This document shows, one piece after another, positions 14,601 through 26,454 of a DNA stretch of 64,000 nt. Position 1 is the first letter of the stretch. Each line of letters starts with the position of its first letter. This DNA comes from Thamnaconus septentrionalis. Taxonomy: Eukaryota > Chordata > Actinopteri > Tetraodontiformes > Monacanthidae. A program made the position numbers and the translations under genes. The stretch lies in NCBI GenBank assembly GCA_009823395.1, contig CM020509.1:7162001-7226000 (forward strand), written 5' to 3'. The notes beneath the pieces were generated by a model. That model saw nothing but the letters and a program-made list of their open reading frames with translations. It was not told the origin of the DNA and did no database searches.

Positions 14601-15423
14601 CTAATCTTTCTTTTCACTCCACTTTCAGATGTAATCACGGCGTGTGCATGCCCATGGGTGAGTCCTACAGTTGCAAGTGCAACGAAGGCTTCCAGGGCCA
14701 GTACTGCGATCGGCGGCTGGAGCCGCATGCCTGCCGAGGGCATCGCTGCGGACACGGCGAGTGTCGCCTGTCAGAGAGCGGCGACCCCGTCTGTCACTGC
14801 CAGCCAGGCTACTCCGGGCCCACCTGTGAGAAAGGTGAGTTTCTGATGCATTCGCATTTTGCTGGAAACACTCGGATACACAAAACATGATGATTATACT
14901 AATGTCCGTAATTAGGCAAAACGTTACATAAACTAACATAGAGGCTGAAAACTGTCTATAACCGTTAACAAATGATTTAGTGCGGTACTTTTTCATATCA
15001 TGCTCGACAAATCAAGGTTTCATTGATACACAGTGCAATGGTTTCGTCTCATCATGTCTCTAGTGAAGGAAATGAATGAAATGAAATGTCTATGCCAACA
15101 AGTAAATGCTTTGCGTGTGTGTCTTATTATTATTTATTTATTTATTTATTCATTTTCTCCCATGTCCAGAGCTCACTTGTCAGGGAGAGATGGTGAGGGA
15201 GCAGCTCAAGCGTCACCAGCCGCTCAGAACGTGCACGTCCACCAGCAAGATCCCCCGCATGGATTGTCCCCGGTCGTGCCAGGCAACAGCGCCCTCCGGT
15301 GTTTGCTGCGGCGTCACCAAGACCAGGCGGAGGAAGGTGGTTTTCCGGTGCACCGATGGCAGCTCGTACTCCGAGGAGATGGAAACTGCTCTGGAATGTG
15401 GCTGCTCTAAGTGCCCGTTGTAA
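624..15423 (+). CDS. slit3: Slit guidance ligand, 3' part (best match slit3)
   Basis: Secreted ligand of Robo receptors in axon and vascular guidance; only the C-terminal half is in the window. Ten exons: 624-763, 2321-2414, 3129-3266, 3707-3947, 5963-6093, 12972-13126, 13500-13642, 14133-14290, 14629-14834, 15170-15423. All have AG/GT borders and join into 553 codons without a stop. In order they encode EGF repeats (for example [15 protein letters not shown]), a laminin-G domain (exons 4-7, starting [14 protein letters not shown]), further EGF repeats (exons 8-9) and a C-terminal cystine knot (exon 10, with [12 protein letters not shown] and ending ECGCSKCPL). The phrases [26 protein letters not shown] and the TSKIPRMDC segment of the knot resemble vertebrate SLIT3 more than SLIT1 or SLIT2, judged from memory. 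The signal peptide, leucine-rich repeats and first EGF repeats lie upstream of the window. Slit identity is very sure; the paralog is likely. Confidence 0.93.
764..2320 (+). other. slit3 intron rich in simple repeats
   Basis: The splice donor GTACAC is itself the start of a CA/CT repeat (764-800). Further tracts are (CA)n at about 1136-1206 and 1340-1369, (ACAG)n at 1807-1838, and (TG)n near 1977-2003 and 2132-2158. I see no gene. Confidence 0.6.
1136..1206. repeat. (CA)n microsatellite
   Basis: About 70 bases of CA in a slit3 intron. Confidence 0.9.
2628..3070. mobile_element. Non-autonomous DNA-transposon-like repeat in slit3 intron
   Basis: The two ends are imperfect inverted copies: the left reads AGGTCCTTACTCACCGGGAG, and the right, read on the minus strand, starts AGGTCCTTGCACACGGGGCA. 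The interior has repeated GCGAA/TTCGC words and no transposase frame. It is about 443 bases long. A target-site duplication is not obvious, so the superfamily is undecided. It fills most of the intron between the second and third visible slit exons. Confidence 0.55.
3267..3706 (+). other. slit3 intron with (CA)n and (TG)n tracts
   Basis: A (CA)n run at about 3283-3326 starts some 16 bases after the donor, and (TG)n lies near 3438-3468. A T-rich tract near 3630-3642 lies well upstream of the acceptor. No gene is visible. Confidence 0.55.
3948..5962 (+). other. slit3 intron, about 2.0 kb
   Basis: Apart from the interspersed repeat annotated at 5455-5760, I see no coding or RNA gene. Purine-rich and T-rich stretches explain the long chance frames on both strands. 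Confidence 0.5.
5455..5760. repeat. Dispersed fish repeat with GATATTG / CGATAC words (hAT-like, non-autonomous)
   Basis: The segment starts with GGGATGTCCGATATTG and continues with CCGATTCCGATAAC and GATACCGATAAATGCAG. This resembles a very common fish interspersed repeat that I associate with hAT-type DNA transposons. It has no coding capacity here. Family assignment is from memory of the word pattern and needs a repeat-library search. Confidence 0.5.
7171..7244. repeat. (TG)n microsatellite
   Basis: About 74 bases of TG with two single-unit interruptions, in the large slit3 intron. Confidence 0.9.
8042..8089. repeat. Hairpin-forming inverted repeat in slit3 intron
   Basis: The arms are CTCACGCTA...CTAAATAA and TTATTTAA...TAGCGTGAG around a six-base CCAGCA centre. 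About 16 of 21 arm positions pair. It could be a tiny transposon remnant or a structured element; nothing in the sequence decides. Confidence 0.5.
11645..11693. repeat. (TAATGA)n/(TAA)n microsatellite
   Basis: Five to six TAATGA units followed by TAA units in the large slit3 intron. Confidence 0.85.
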
Positions 15424-16694
15424 CAGCGCCAAATTTTCACGCTGTTTCGAAAGGGGTTTCGTCTTTTTTTTAATTTGTTTTAGTTGTTGTTTCGGAAGCC
15501 CACCGCTGCCATTTTTGAGTCCTACACACCCACAAGGCTGCCGCTTGAGACTTTGCCGTGTTGAAGTGCAGCACCATCATGTGATTTTTCTTTTTTACTT
15601 GCAAACAGGTTTAGTTTTACACAATTTACAAGCCAAAATGGGACAAGTGTGTGCGTGTGTTTTTTATTTTGTTTGTTTTTTGAAAGAGAGAAAATATATT
15701 GTAAAATATAAGTAAGAAAAAAACATAGAACTTATTTTTATTATGAAATTTGTTTTCTAAAAGATGATGAAAGGACTGATAAGGTGTTTTTTTTAAATAT
15801 GTCGATTATATGTATTGTTATATAGTATGAAAATGTTATTTTGTATCGTGAAAGAAGAAAAATGTATGCAGCAAAATAGATTAACATTCCTGAAAACTAC
15901 ACCAATATACATGTATGTATGTATAAATATAACCCAATGGATTTTATATTTTCCAAAGTGTATTTGCATGATGTAATGTGAGCATGATGAGTGGAGGGCT
16001 GGGGGGGCTGTTGAACACTGAGAGAGGAAGAAGCTCCCTTTTTTCCACCACAAGGAGGAGCTGGTGCTCCCCTGTCTGTGCTACCTCTCTCTCCTGGAGA
16101 AAGAAGGAACTGTGTGTGACCAGCTAACCTGCTTCACTATGTAATGGACTTTCATCGTCACATGTGAGAACACAAAGGACTCTTCCGAGGGACGATTTAT
16201 TTTATGTATTTTATTTTTCAATTTGTTGCACATCGGACTCGAAAACACATGGCGTTTTGGGTGTTAGCTTTTCAATAATCACTATTCAAATCCACAAAAT
16301 GATGCAAATTGGGCTTCAGATAACAGAAAATTAAAACACATATTTAGGTAAGCTGTGAAAAATCATATTAGTACATTAACAAGAGAGTAGAGTGAGTTAA
16401 CGCCACACTCGGATGCAGCGTTACAGCCACCCATGGCTCCACCCCCTCTGGGTGAAGTTTGTAAGGTCTCATGTTATGTCTGCATCAGAGCCAGCCTCAA
16501 GCAGCAACAGAACAGTGCTCTGACATTCAGAAGAAAAAAACACTGTTAAAACATTCCTCCTGAGAGTCTCATGAGCGAGACCCTCGGTAGGAAAAAATTA
16601 TCCCCTGCAATAATTTTTATCATTTTATAAATATGTTGCCGAAAGTTGCTGCTGCTGCTGCTTCTAAGTGCCAGGGTCATTTCTGGACAATAAA
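15424..16694 (+). other. Probable slit3 3' untranslated region
   Basis: AT-rich sequence without coding signs follows the slit stop codon. The first clear AATAAA signal is at 16689-16694; an ATTAAA variant lies near 16332. The true cleavage site cannot be fixed from sequence alone. Confidence 0.5.
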
Positions 16695-19600
16695 TACAAT
16701 GGGGGGGGGATTCTGTAGTGGCCTAAACAGTGTGATAAGAAAATGAAAAAAAAAAAAGTTGTGAAAAAAAACTCTGCAGTGGACAAAAAAGTGTCACTTA
16801 TGTACTGAGGAACTGGACAGGAGGGGTTTTTTCACTTTGGACTGACAACATTTTCATCCAAATGAATTTTGGTGGGAATACAAGGATTCAATAGGATAGA
16901 AACATAGGTCTATTACTATTTGTTTATTATTATACAAAGCTTTGGTCCTTTTCTGCAAATTCTTGACAGAGTGCAGGAACTTTTTTTGGCCTCAGTTATT
17001 TAAAATGAGGAAGAAAAGCGGGAAGCCTTAACAATGCCAGTCTTTACTGGACTGACAAAATTGTTTATGAATGTGAAATTATAACAGGAAGACCGTATCT
17101 CTTTCCTCTCACGGTGTTGAAGTGGCATTGAAGTGCAGCCGAACATCAGCATTATACAGTGTCAAGCTAATCAATGAATCACAATGTGCCTTTGCGAAGC
17201 ATGTGCCTTTCCAAAATGAAGGGAAAGCTTTTCTTTCTTTCTTTTCTTTTTTGTTGATGTATTTAATATTCACAATAAGCCTTAATGACTGTGCTTTGTG
17301 GTTGCAGCTTTGTCATGTGAAAGTGAGAAAGATTCGGAACAAGGTTCAACAACTCAAAAAACATTTCCATCGATGACTAACATAATTAAAAATATAACTC
17401 TAAAAAAAATATAATGTAACTACTACTGTAATGTATACTTCTTTCATAGTTTCTTTGTTTACAAACATGTGCGGAGAACACTCATACACTTTGATAGGTA
17501 AATTGCGGCCCTTGTAATCATGGTTTAAGACATATCAGTATTACCCTCGTCTGCCTCTTTGCATCACCCACTGCCTCTCTTTGGCTGACCCTTCATTTAT
17601 GCTCTGTCCATTGCCTCTTTGCCTGTGAAAAGAATTAAACACCTCATTTATTGGTTGTTAGTCAGTACAACAACAACAATAGTAATAAAAACCGTGAAGT
17701 TAAGCAGTTTCCATTTTACAAGTCTTCCGTTCAACAAAGGTGGATGTTTGTGAGATGCTAATTGATACTTATCATGAATGTTAAAATTAAATAACATTGA
17801 AACTATGTTAATGTCTATGTTTTGGTTCTTAATAACAGGTACGCAAACTAAATTCAAGACTGTACTGGAATGCCAAAACAAATTGTGTCAGGTTAGAGCA
17901 TGTTAAATCTCGATGTGTATTGCAAATTTTATGTGTATGGATAAATTTTAAATGTAACTTTTGTTGGCAAAAAAAATAGGATAAGTGGGATTCTATATCT
18001 TCAGACTTTAGACGTGCACAAAGAAATGTGCTAATGAACTATTTTGCTTTCAACCAACAGATGGAAGCAATATACAGTTATATACCAGGAAGTGTTTAAA
18101 AAAAAAAAAACTAACCATTTTCACATGTATGTTATTGTTTAGAATATGTGAATTAAGATAAAACTCGGGAGATTAGTCGTGTGTGATCGATTTGTAATTC
18201 TCTCACCTGATTGACCAGGTGGCACAACTGTTCAGCTCAAGGAGAATAGTACATGTGGGAGCTCTGCTCCTCAGCTTGAAGTGAAACTTGCTCCTTCACT
18301 TGTCTGTGATGTCAAAACTGGCCATTAGAGGCCGCGAATGCCCCTTTCTTGCTGCAGATGGACCAACGAAGTAGAGGGCTTCCGCTGCGGAGACAGGTAA
18401 GTTGACGTGGACGGTGTTTAAATCAACACGGCAAGTTCCGATGTTGACCTCGAATTTAAGGCATTAGCAGTAGTTTATTCCAGGAAGGGAAGCCGAGTTT
18501 GGCGAGAGATCACCGAATATAAACGTGCAACAGACCCTTTATTTGTGTGAGCGGAAACCCCTTAAAGACGGCGACTGTGGTCGTCCGTTAGCCTGTTAGC
18601 CTCGATTTTGGCCAACTTAAGAGTGACCAAACGTCCTGTTTTCACGCCATGTCCTGGGCGTTTTGTTTTGTTTACTTGTTTATTATTTGAGTAATGGAAA
18701 AATATCCCATCTACACAGTGGATGCATATTTCAAATATATTGAAATATTGGTATCATTTGAGTATCTCATTGCTGGACCAAGTTTCCTGGTTTTCAGGAA
18801 ATCAAAACGTGGTTTTGTCTAAACCCCTTTAAAGAAATAATACCTACCACCAACGGGGTACACACACACACACGTGTGTGTGTGTGCAGTATTTAAAAAA
18901 AATATATATATATTGTTACTTACATAGTGCAAGAAGAACAATAGCAGCCAGTCTTTTAGTCACTTGTTATCCTTGCCTTGCACGACTGACCTGTTCCCAC
19001 TCAAATGTGGGTTCAGTCGTGGGTCGGTTGACTTTTCCCCTTTGAAAACAAAAAGTGGCTGACATGCAAAAAGTTCATGTAAGGACTTGGATGCAAAGAT
19101 CCCATTTACAAACAAAAGGAAGGCAGATATGTTTGCTTATAATTGTAGCCATGACATATGCTGTGCCCATATCACACTTATTATGTTGGCTCTGGTTGAG
19201 TTACTCAACCCTTTCACAACTTTCAAATTATTGAGGTTCTTCTGCACATCACAGCACTCCTGGTGATAAGCATGTTGGCATGCTTCCTAACCACATTGGT
19301 TTTAATCTGGTATTTCCTTTTTTATTTCTTGAACTTATATACAATTAGGAGTGATTCCTTTGAGATCAACAGTCTCTTTTACAAGAGAACCCTGAGACTT
19401 TTTTTTTGCCATCTAATCCAAAAATCTAATCAAATTGTCAGATGAGCACTGTTGATTCTTGAGTCAAAGGGATCGATTAATGAATGAAAGTTAATGGAGC
19501 ATGTATGAGTTTCAATTCAAATAATAAAGAGCACACAAGTATCGTAAAATAAATGTTATTTTTTTAGGGAAGCAGCGTTTGGCAAGACAATGCTGATTAT

Positions 19601-20255
19601 TCATCTCCATGGTGATCAACTGGTTTTCAACATGGTTTTTTTTTCCAACTGTTGGTTAAATTAAGAACTCAAATACATTTTTAAAGAACTTGTCTCCATC
19701 CGCCCATCCCCCTCACCCTCTCCCCGAATAAAAAACCCCAAAAAACAAAGCCACAACAACAAAAACGAAGGTCTGCCTCCGACCAACCACTACGAAGCCA
19801 AAAAAAGACCTGACATGGAGCAGCAACAGGAAGTGCAATGGTGTTAGAAATGCATTAGAAATGCTCACATAAGCAACTCATTGCCTTGCTCACCTGTGTT
19901 TGTTTGCCCATTAGTTTTATGTAACTAATAAAAACTTTAATCATCAAAAAAACTGAAATCATCATGAATCCTCGGGGTATTTGCCTATTATATTTTTTTA
20001 CGTGTTCATTATAGCCAACTGATAAATTCTTACATAACATATCTATTTTAACCATGATTTATGACGTATCTTGTTTTGTATATGTACAACGTCGTGACAA
20101 CTCTAATTCTGACCCATGTATCTTCCATCGTTTGTGTAAAGAGCATAATATTGTACGTCATTACAGTTCAATTACTGTCCAAAAAAACTTTCACTCGAAA
20201 GTACTAAGGTCGTCAGCACAAAACTTGTGACACAGGATGTGAAAATGATTACAAA
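16695..20255. other. Intergenic region between slit3 and the receptor cluster
   Basis: AT-rich DNA without a convincing gene. It contains a perfect palindromic (CA)n(TG)n at about 18861-18886 and a short exon-like segment at 18358-18396, listed separately. No RNA gene is recognisable. Confidence 0.5.
18358..18396 (+). other. Possible small orphan exon with start codon
   Basis: The segment begins with ATG directly after a good acceptor (TTTCTTGCTGCAG) and ends at a strong donor (GACAG followed by GTAAGT). It would encode MDQRSRGLPLRRQ. No partner exon is recognisable downstream. It could be a 5' exon of an unannotated transcript or a chance match. Confidence 0.2.
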
Positions 20256-20263
20256 CCAATCAG
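20256..20263 (+). promoter_or_regulatory. CCAAT box of receptor gene 1
   Basis: CCAATCAG lies 77 bases before the leader ATG at 20340. The same box precedes the other receptor genes of the cluster. Binding by NF-Y is inferred. Confidence 0.45.
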
Positions 20264-20339
20264 GTGGTGAGACCAAGACGCCGTGATCTAGTTCTGTCTC
20301 TGAAATACCAGCATGTTTCCTGAAAAAGACAGTGTCAAG

Positions 20340-22214
20340 ATGATTCTGTTATGGACTACACTCATTGTCCTTCAGCAAGTGTGTAAGTGCTATCTGTTAA
20401 TGAGTCATTGCTCCATATTACATAATTTTTATGAGTTTTTTTCATATATTTTACCATATCACCACTATGTGTTTTATTTGGATTTTCAGATGCACAGATT
20501 TCATTCATGACCATTGAACGAGGTAAACCTGCGACCCTTCAGTGTTTTGTGCAAAAGGGATTTGCCCGACGACAATTAAAGTGGTACAAGCAGAGCGCTG
20601 GTGACACTTTAAAAATAATAACATCCATTCGCCCGCATGTGAACCTAACTTTCGGACCAGGTTTTCCTCCCTCCAGATTTCAACTAACGGATATTTCTGA
20701 TGTAATTAGTCTCACGATTTTTGAAACTACACATGAGGATGAAGGAATGTACCACTGTGCACTCATGGATTGGATGGATGCTATTTGGAGCACAACCTAT
20801 TTGGCGATAAAAGGTAAAAACCTAATTTGATTTTTAGCTTTTCAGTGCTTTGGACTTTCTCCACTCATGTATAGCAGAACTGAGTTCTTGAATTGTTTTT
20901 TGGGGGGATTTCTTTGTGTGGGCCTGGCGTGATGGTGTGGCTATTGATCTAAACAGTGCAAAAAAAATTTCTAGAATTTTAATTATTAACTACGCCCTTT
21001 TGGTTTTTATTCAGATGAATCAATCGGGCAAACACAGTAATCATTGTTTACAGTAGAAATGGATTACGCATCTATCCAAGTTGTTAAAAACGGTGTTGAA
21101 CGTATAATTATAATTTAAAACATTATTTAGCTACGTTTCAACTTTGTTATGCAGCTATTACAGACATGTCATAAATTACGGGATGATGATCCAATAGTTT
21201 TTCTGGATGATTCTAAGATTATCTCATAGTATTAAATTTAATTTGTACAGAATCATATTATTTTTTAACACATTTGTCTTTTTTTATGCTGCAGGAAGCA
21301 CTGAGGGAATTTCTAACAACGTCACTGTTCATGGGCCAACAGTCTCCAGTGCTGTCCATGAAGGAAACTCTGCTACACTGGAATGTTCCGTTCTGTCCAC
21401 CTCCCGAAACAAATCATGTCCTGCACAGTACAGTTTTTATTGGTTCAGGGCTGCAGAAGATAAATCTATTCCAAACGCCCTCTACGTCAGTGGAGAGAAA
21501 CACAATGAGTGCGACAGTCAAAGCTGCGTGTATCACTTCTCAAAGAACATCAGCTACCACGACATGGGGACTTACTACTGCGCTGTGGCTGCCTGTGGGG
21601 AGATTTTACTTGGAAATGGAATCAGGCTGGAAGCTACTCATGGTTTTGGTAAATTTGTTTTGGTTTGATTTTTTTTTTTTTTTTTTTCAATTTTTAACTG
21701 CTAATAGCAAGTTCAAACAAGATTATCTTTGTTGTTGATGTCTAGGTGGCAGTTTGTGGTCAAAGGTGTCAAGTTTTTGGATTTTTCTGCCGAGTGCAGC
21801 CATTGCTCTTGGCTCTGCTGTGATTTATCTTCTCATTCTGAAGACAAACAACTCTGCTTTATTCTGTGGTAATTGTTAACACTTGATATTTGTCCTGAAT
21901 ACACTCAGTATTTTTTGTACCATTAATTTATTGGTAATTTTATTTTCCGTATCTATCAGCTGGTGGGAAACAAAGAAACCAAAGAAGTCTGAAAAATCAG
22001 GTAATGACTGAAGGTAGGATTTATTGTATTTTAGTTATTATTTTTTCAATTTATTAACTGTCTTCTTGTGTATTCCTAGAGAGATAAGGATATGTGCTGT
22101 TATTCTGCGGCTCTCTTCACTGTAATAAAAGCTGACAAAGGGGACGTGTTGGATGCAAACGCAGCAGAGAGGCGAAGGATCTTCACAGCAGTCAAGGCTT
22201 TTGGTTTGAATTAG
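20340..22214 (+). CDS. nitr: NITR-like receptor 1 (V and I domains, single-pass)
   Basis: Two-Ig-domain surface receptor of the novel immune-type receptor kind. Six exons: 20340-20382 (leader MILLWTTLIVLQQV), 20490-20813 (V domain with KWYKQ and the EDEGMYHC cysteine), 21295-21648 (I domain), 21746-21868 (transmembrane, ALGSAVIYLLIL), 21960-22000 and 22080-22214 (tail). They sum to 720 bases, giving 239 residues. The I domain has six cysteines, the YYCAVAACG motif and a J-like LGNGIRLE. The tail carries CCYSAALF and RRIFTAVKAF: the second tyrosine position of the related array tails is phenylalanine here, and no strict ITIM is present. An in-frame ATG at 20313 would add nine residues; 20340 was chosen because it gives a leader like its relatives. 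Ligand unknown. Confidence 0.75.
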
Positions 22215-22478
22215 TGGATTTGTGAGGTCTGAAGTTCAACAGTCGTGGGCCTGTGTGTGTGGTGTGGTTGGCTGTGATCTTTCTGTGTGGAGCTTACGCG
22301 TTGTCTCGATGTTGGTGTGGGTCTCCTCCAGGCGCTCCAGTTCCCTTCCACCGTCAAGAACATGTTTCATGTTTCTCTGTTCAGGTTGACCAACAGTTTT
22401 GTCACAGTTTTGTTGTACATTCTCTGTATAATATCTTTAAGAGATGCTTTTCCTTCTTACCCTACATTTTCTTTTGAC

Positions 22479-22484
22479 AAATAA
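22479..22484 (+). terminator. Poly(A) signal of receptor gene 1
   Basis: AATAAA about 265 bases after the stop codon at 22214; the first such signal downstream. Confidence 0.45.
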
Positions 22485-22489
22485 AATGT

Positions 22490-24375
22490 ATCTTTAATAG
22501 AATGTAAGTGAGTCAGTGCTAAGTGGCTGTCTATAAAATTGTTCCTGCAAATAATGTTTGTTTTTTGTGTACAATTTTGGCAACTGGAGCTTTTGATTTC
22601 TCTTTCAAGTGACTCAATATTAAAAGTGTGGAATGATTTATTTACTTTGCTGTTTTTTATGTTGCTCATTTGTTTTGTTTTGTCATTTGAAAGTTCATGT
22701 ATTATAATTTCTCAGCAATTAAACAGATGTTTCTCATACCTGAGATTATAAATGTTTATTCAATTAGCAAGTGGCGGGCAAACTGGATAAGAGCTTGTTA
22801 ACAGTTTTTTTTCTATTATTATTTGGTTATATAATCACTAGGTCTTTTGGAATAAGCAGGGTCACCATACATCATTAAGATTTTAAAAGAAATTGTAACG
22901 CTGTACATCAGCAATATAGATAAGAAAAATAAACCAGGACATTAGAAGCAGGGCGGCAGAGGCTGGTGGAATATACCATTGTGAACAGGTTGTCGTCTTT
23001 GTTCAAAGGGGTATAGGGAGGAAGTATGTGTGATGACAGTGGGCTCGAGCTCTCGAATCAGGAAGCAGAGTGGCTAAGTGCACTTCCCCTCGTGGTCTAT
23101 TTGAGAATGCAATGTGAACATTTGTGCGTGTGCATGCGTTTGTGTGTATGCATATACATGTATACCATGTGTTGTTTCACTAAGTCTTCATGAGACGTGT
23201 GCACATGAGACAGTGACTGCAAAAATAAGAAAAAGGAGAAAGAAGAATGCGAAAACATTAGTCAATGGTTGCTATTTTAGGTATGTTGCCTTTGCTGTTT
23301 ACATAAACTGCATTTTTTTGGACACTTGCCATCATTCATACTTAATTTGTAGTACAAGATGGAAAGTGAACGACGCTGTTTACTTTCTTTCTTTTTTCAC
23401 TTTAATAGTATTTTGATGTTGATTTTGTCCAATTTGAAAATTGTTTTCTTGATATGGAGTTTATGTATTCACAGCAGGGAAATTATTTCAGTGTAATTAT
23501 CCAGCAGTGTGCATAGGTAATAATTACATTTTCTATAAATGATTTAATGGCGTGACATATTTTCAAGGCTCTCAGTTGTTTGGCCTCAACCCATTACGCT
23601 GTTGTGAAACAAACTGAGCAAGAGACAAACTAGTGAGCAGTCTTGAACAGCAAGGCAAGCTGTTGCCCTCTGACCAAGTGAGAGTGGTTTTATTCAGAAC
23701 TGCCTTGAAAATGGGCTGCAACGTTTTTCAGTATGACTTCATATCAGAGACAAATTTAGAAAGCTTGAAGCAGGTTAAGAAGTGTCTCTGACTTCCTGGC
23801 CAACCGACCAGTGCAGGAAGCTTTCTGTCCTGATCACAGCTTTCAGTTTCCAACCGCTGCAGCCACCCTGCACTCTGGCCTGTTTACAGGTTGCACCCTT
23901 TTTATGTTTATTTTGACATTGAGGGTAAGATTTGCTTTTGTACATTAGATTCCCAGGTGTAGGATCCTTCAGAGACTCCGAAAGGTTCCACTGTTCTGAG
24001 AGGGGGAAAAAAAAAGATTGGCACAGATTGGCCGCAGTACCTTAATGGGAATCAGCACCTGCTATTATTTAGGGATGCAGCAATCGGTGCCAAGGAGTTG
24101 AAATGTATTTTTGTTTTTTGCATGAATACTTACTTGATACTTGATACTAGATACTGACTTAAAGTGAACCAATAGAGTGTTCTGCATCAATTTGAGCTGT
24201 GAAAATGCCTCTTAATTCTGAAATTCAAACAAAAATGTTGTGAATTGGTTTGTTCCCTACTTTTACCCTATGGTTATTTTGATGTATGTTGTCGAGAAAC
24301 GGACATGAAAAAGAGGCTGATGTTTGCTGTTGTTTCATCATTGATTGTTTCCATAGTCGCACACACCAACACCAT
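22490..24375. other. Spacer between receptor genes 1 and 2
   Basis: No gene is visible. Around 23640-23890 it is a diverged version of the spacer before the later array units, sharing GACTTCCTG and CAGGAAGCTTTCTG. A degenerate interspersed repeat with GATACTTGATACTAGATAC words may lie at about 24070-24175. Confidence 0.45.
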
Positions 24376-24381
24376 GAGGGT

Positions 24382-24389
24382 CCAATCAG
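24382..24389 (+). promoter_or_regulatory. CCAAT box of receptor gene 2 (B-type promoter)
   Basis: CCAATCAG lies 112 bases before the ATG at 24501, inside a promoter-like segment (GGTCCAATCAGATTGCG) repeated before each array unit. Confidence 0.5.
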
Positions 24390-24500
24390 ATTGCGCCATT
24401 ATTGTTCCCTCCCACTGTTTATGATTACATTAGGGTGAATCTCATCCAAATTCAATCTTTAATTTTTTGTTCATCGTACCAAATCAATTACCAAAAGAAG

Positions 24501-25755
24501 ATGCTCCTCCTTTTTTCTTGGCTCCTTTTGTTTGGAATAGGGTGTAAGTATTTTAATGGGTCAACATTGTTTCATTTACTCCTGCATCTGTAAGTAGAAA
24601 CGTTTAACTGTTTGAATTCCTTCCATAGGTTGTTTAGATGATGCAGTTTTTGAGACGATAACAGTTGATGTTGGGGATGATGTGACTCTGAGTTGTCCTC
24701 GTGACCCGTCGATGCGAGGAGCGATCTTGGTTTGGACTCGGCTTGTCACTGGACGACTGCCTGAAGTCTTTGAAGCTACATATGGATTTGATTATTCTGG
24801 TGTTGGTAATACAAGTCACATTACGTCAAAACAAGCTCAGAAAAAATTTATCCTGCAAATTAATGAAACTACGCAGAATGATGGAGGACTTTACTTCTGT
24901 ATTCAAATAGTCATCGTTGAAACAACATTGTTGAGAACAATATTTTTGAAAGTTAAAGGTGAGCACTATTGTTCTGTTACATTCAGTTAAATTCATCGTC
25001 CTTTTACCTAACTTTCATCAATGAATATTTACTCATGCTTGAATTTTGCAGGAACGCAGGTTGCTGTCATCCAGGTGCCTCCATCAGATCAGGTCCGTTC
25101 ACTGACTCTGCAGTGTTCTGTCCTCTCTGACTCAGCCAGCAACACATGTTCAGGAGGACCCAGCGTCTGCTGGTTGACTGCTGGTTCTAATGAATCCAGT
25201 CTAGGTGTCCTCTACACTCCTGGATACACCGATGATGGATGTGAGAGCAGTTCTGAGGCTCGTGCCGCACAAGAATATTTCCAAAACCTCTCCACCGAAA
25301 TCAGCTCATCTCATGCAGGAACCTATTCTTGTGCTGTGGCCGCCTGTGGACGAATTCTGTTTGGGAACTTTACGTTTGAGGGTCAGGGTAAGGTTTTCTC
25401 CTAAATTATTATTTTCATTTACAATGCCGTCTAATTCTTTAACGGCTGCAATGTATCATTCAGTTAGAAAACTATTCATTGTACTCATTTAACGTTGAAC
25501 ATGGACATCATAATAATAATTTATTATGAACCAGATAACTTTTTTTGAGGTGTTATTACATAAGTGCTCATTTATTTATTCATTCATTTATTTACTTATT
25601 GACTTATTTATTTCAGCACACACTGTGGAGGATTTTCAAATTAAAACAGCCCTAATCGTGCTGAGTGTTGCTCTGGCTTTGAGTCTGGTTCTTAATCTCT
25701 ACCTGATATACACCAGAAAGAAAAATAACTGCGACGGTTTCACAGGTTAGTTATT

Positions 25756-25840
<85 letters not shown>

Positions 25841-26454
25841 ATGTATATATATGTATGTATATATGTATATATATATGTGTATATATATGTGTATATGTAT
25901 GTATATATATATGTATATGTATATACATATACATATATATATATATATACATATGTGTATATATGTATGTATATACGTATATATATATTTATATACATAT
26001 TAAAACAAAGCATATTTAGTTCGTAGTCACTGTACCATCAAATAATCTGTAACTTTCTTGTCTTTGATTCAGCCATCGATCTAGAATCAGATGCTGTAGA
26101 AACCAGTGAACAACAAAGTCAGCAGGTGTGTATATAAAGAAATGATAAACCTGGTGAGGTCAAAGGTTAAGGAGTATGATAATGGCCTTGACTGACTGTG
26201 ATATTGCTTCTTATTCATCCTCTGAGGACAAAGAACCGTGATTCTCTCATTGGCAGTTAACATTACCAGCAACAGTCTCCAGTACAGTCAATACATTTGC
26301 ATCTTTCTCACTTACTTAGAGACATGAGGACACGTGCTTGTACTCTGCTGCCGTCTTCACTGTGATGACAACTGGAGGAGGTGACAAAATGAAGGCAGCC
26401 GCTGAAGAGAGACGCAGAATCTATGCGGCCGTCAGGGCTTTCAGGTTGAATTAG
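24501..26454 (+). CDS. nitr: NITR-like receptor 2 (array unit; B leader/V, alpha tail)
   Basis: Six exons: 24501-24543 (leader [14 protein letters not shown]), 24629-24958 ([22 protein letters not shown]), 25052-25387 ([19 protein letters not shown]), 25617-25745 (transmembrane, [21 protein letters not shown]), 26073-26125 and 26320-26454 (tail CLYSAAVF and [13 protein letters not shown]). Total 1026 bases, 341 residues. The tail tyrosines resemble ITIMs but lack the permissive residue two before the tyrosine. The J-like motif is only LFGNFTFE. One I-domain cysteine kept by most relatives is tyrosine here (QEYFQ against QECFQ). The gene joins the transmembrane exon type of units 3, 4 and 7 to the tail exons of unit 5, so it looks recombinant. 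Its exon 3 is almost identical to that of receptor 4. Confidence 0.77.
25757..25996. repeat. (TG)n/(TATG)n/(TA)n microsatellite in intron 4 of receptor 2
   Basis: About 240 bases of alternating purine/pyrimidine repeat. All long frames over it are repeat artefacts such as runs of CVCV and YIYI. Receptors 3, 4 and 7 have TA-rich tracts at the equivalent place. Confidence 0.9.

Noticed and set aside
1..16700. The microRNA known to lie in slit introns
   Set aside because: I looked for a miR-218-like hairpin and saw none. In other vertebrates it lies in an intron upstream of the part present here.
20313..20339. Upstream ATG as start of receptor 1
   Set aside because: It is in frame, but the nine extra residues (MFPEKDSVK) are charged and unlike the other leaders; 20340 gives the family-type start.
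25747..26026. Long frames with YIYI, CVCV and THTH text
   Set aside because: They only translate the TG/TA microsatellite. The same holds for frames at 29625-29900, 48278-48664, 61523-61949 and several in slit3 introns.
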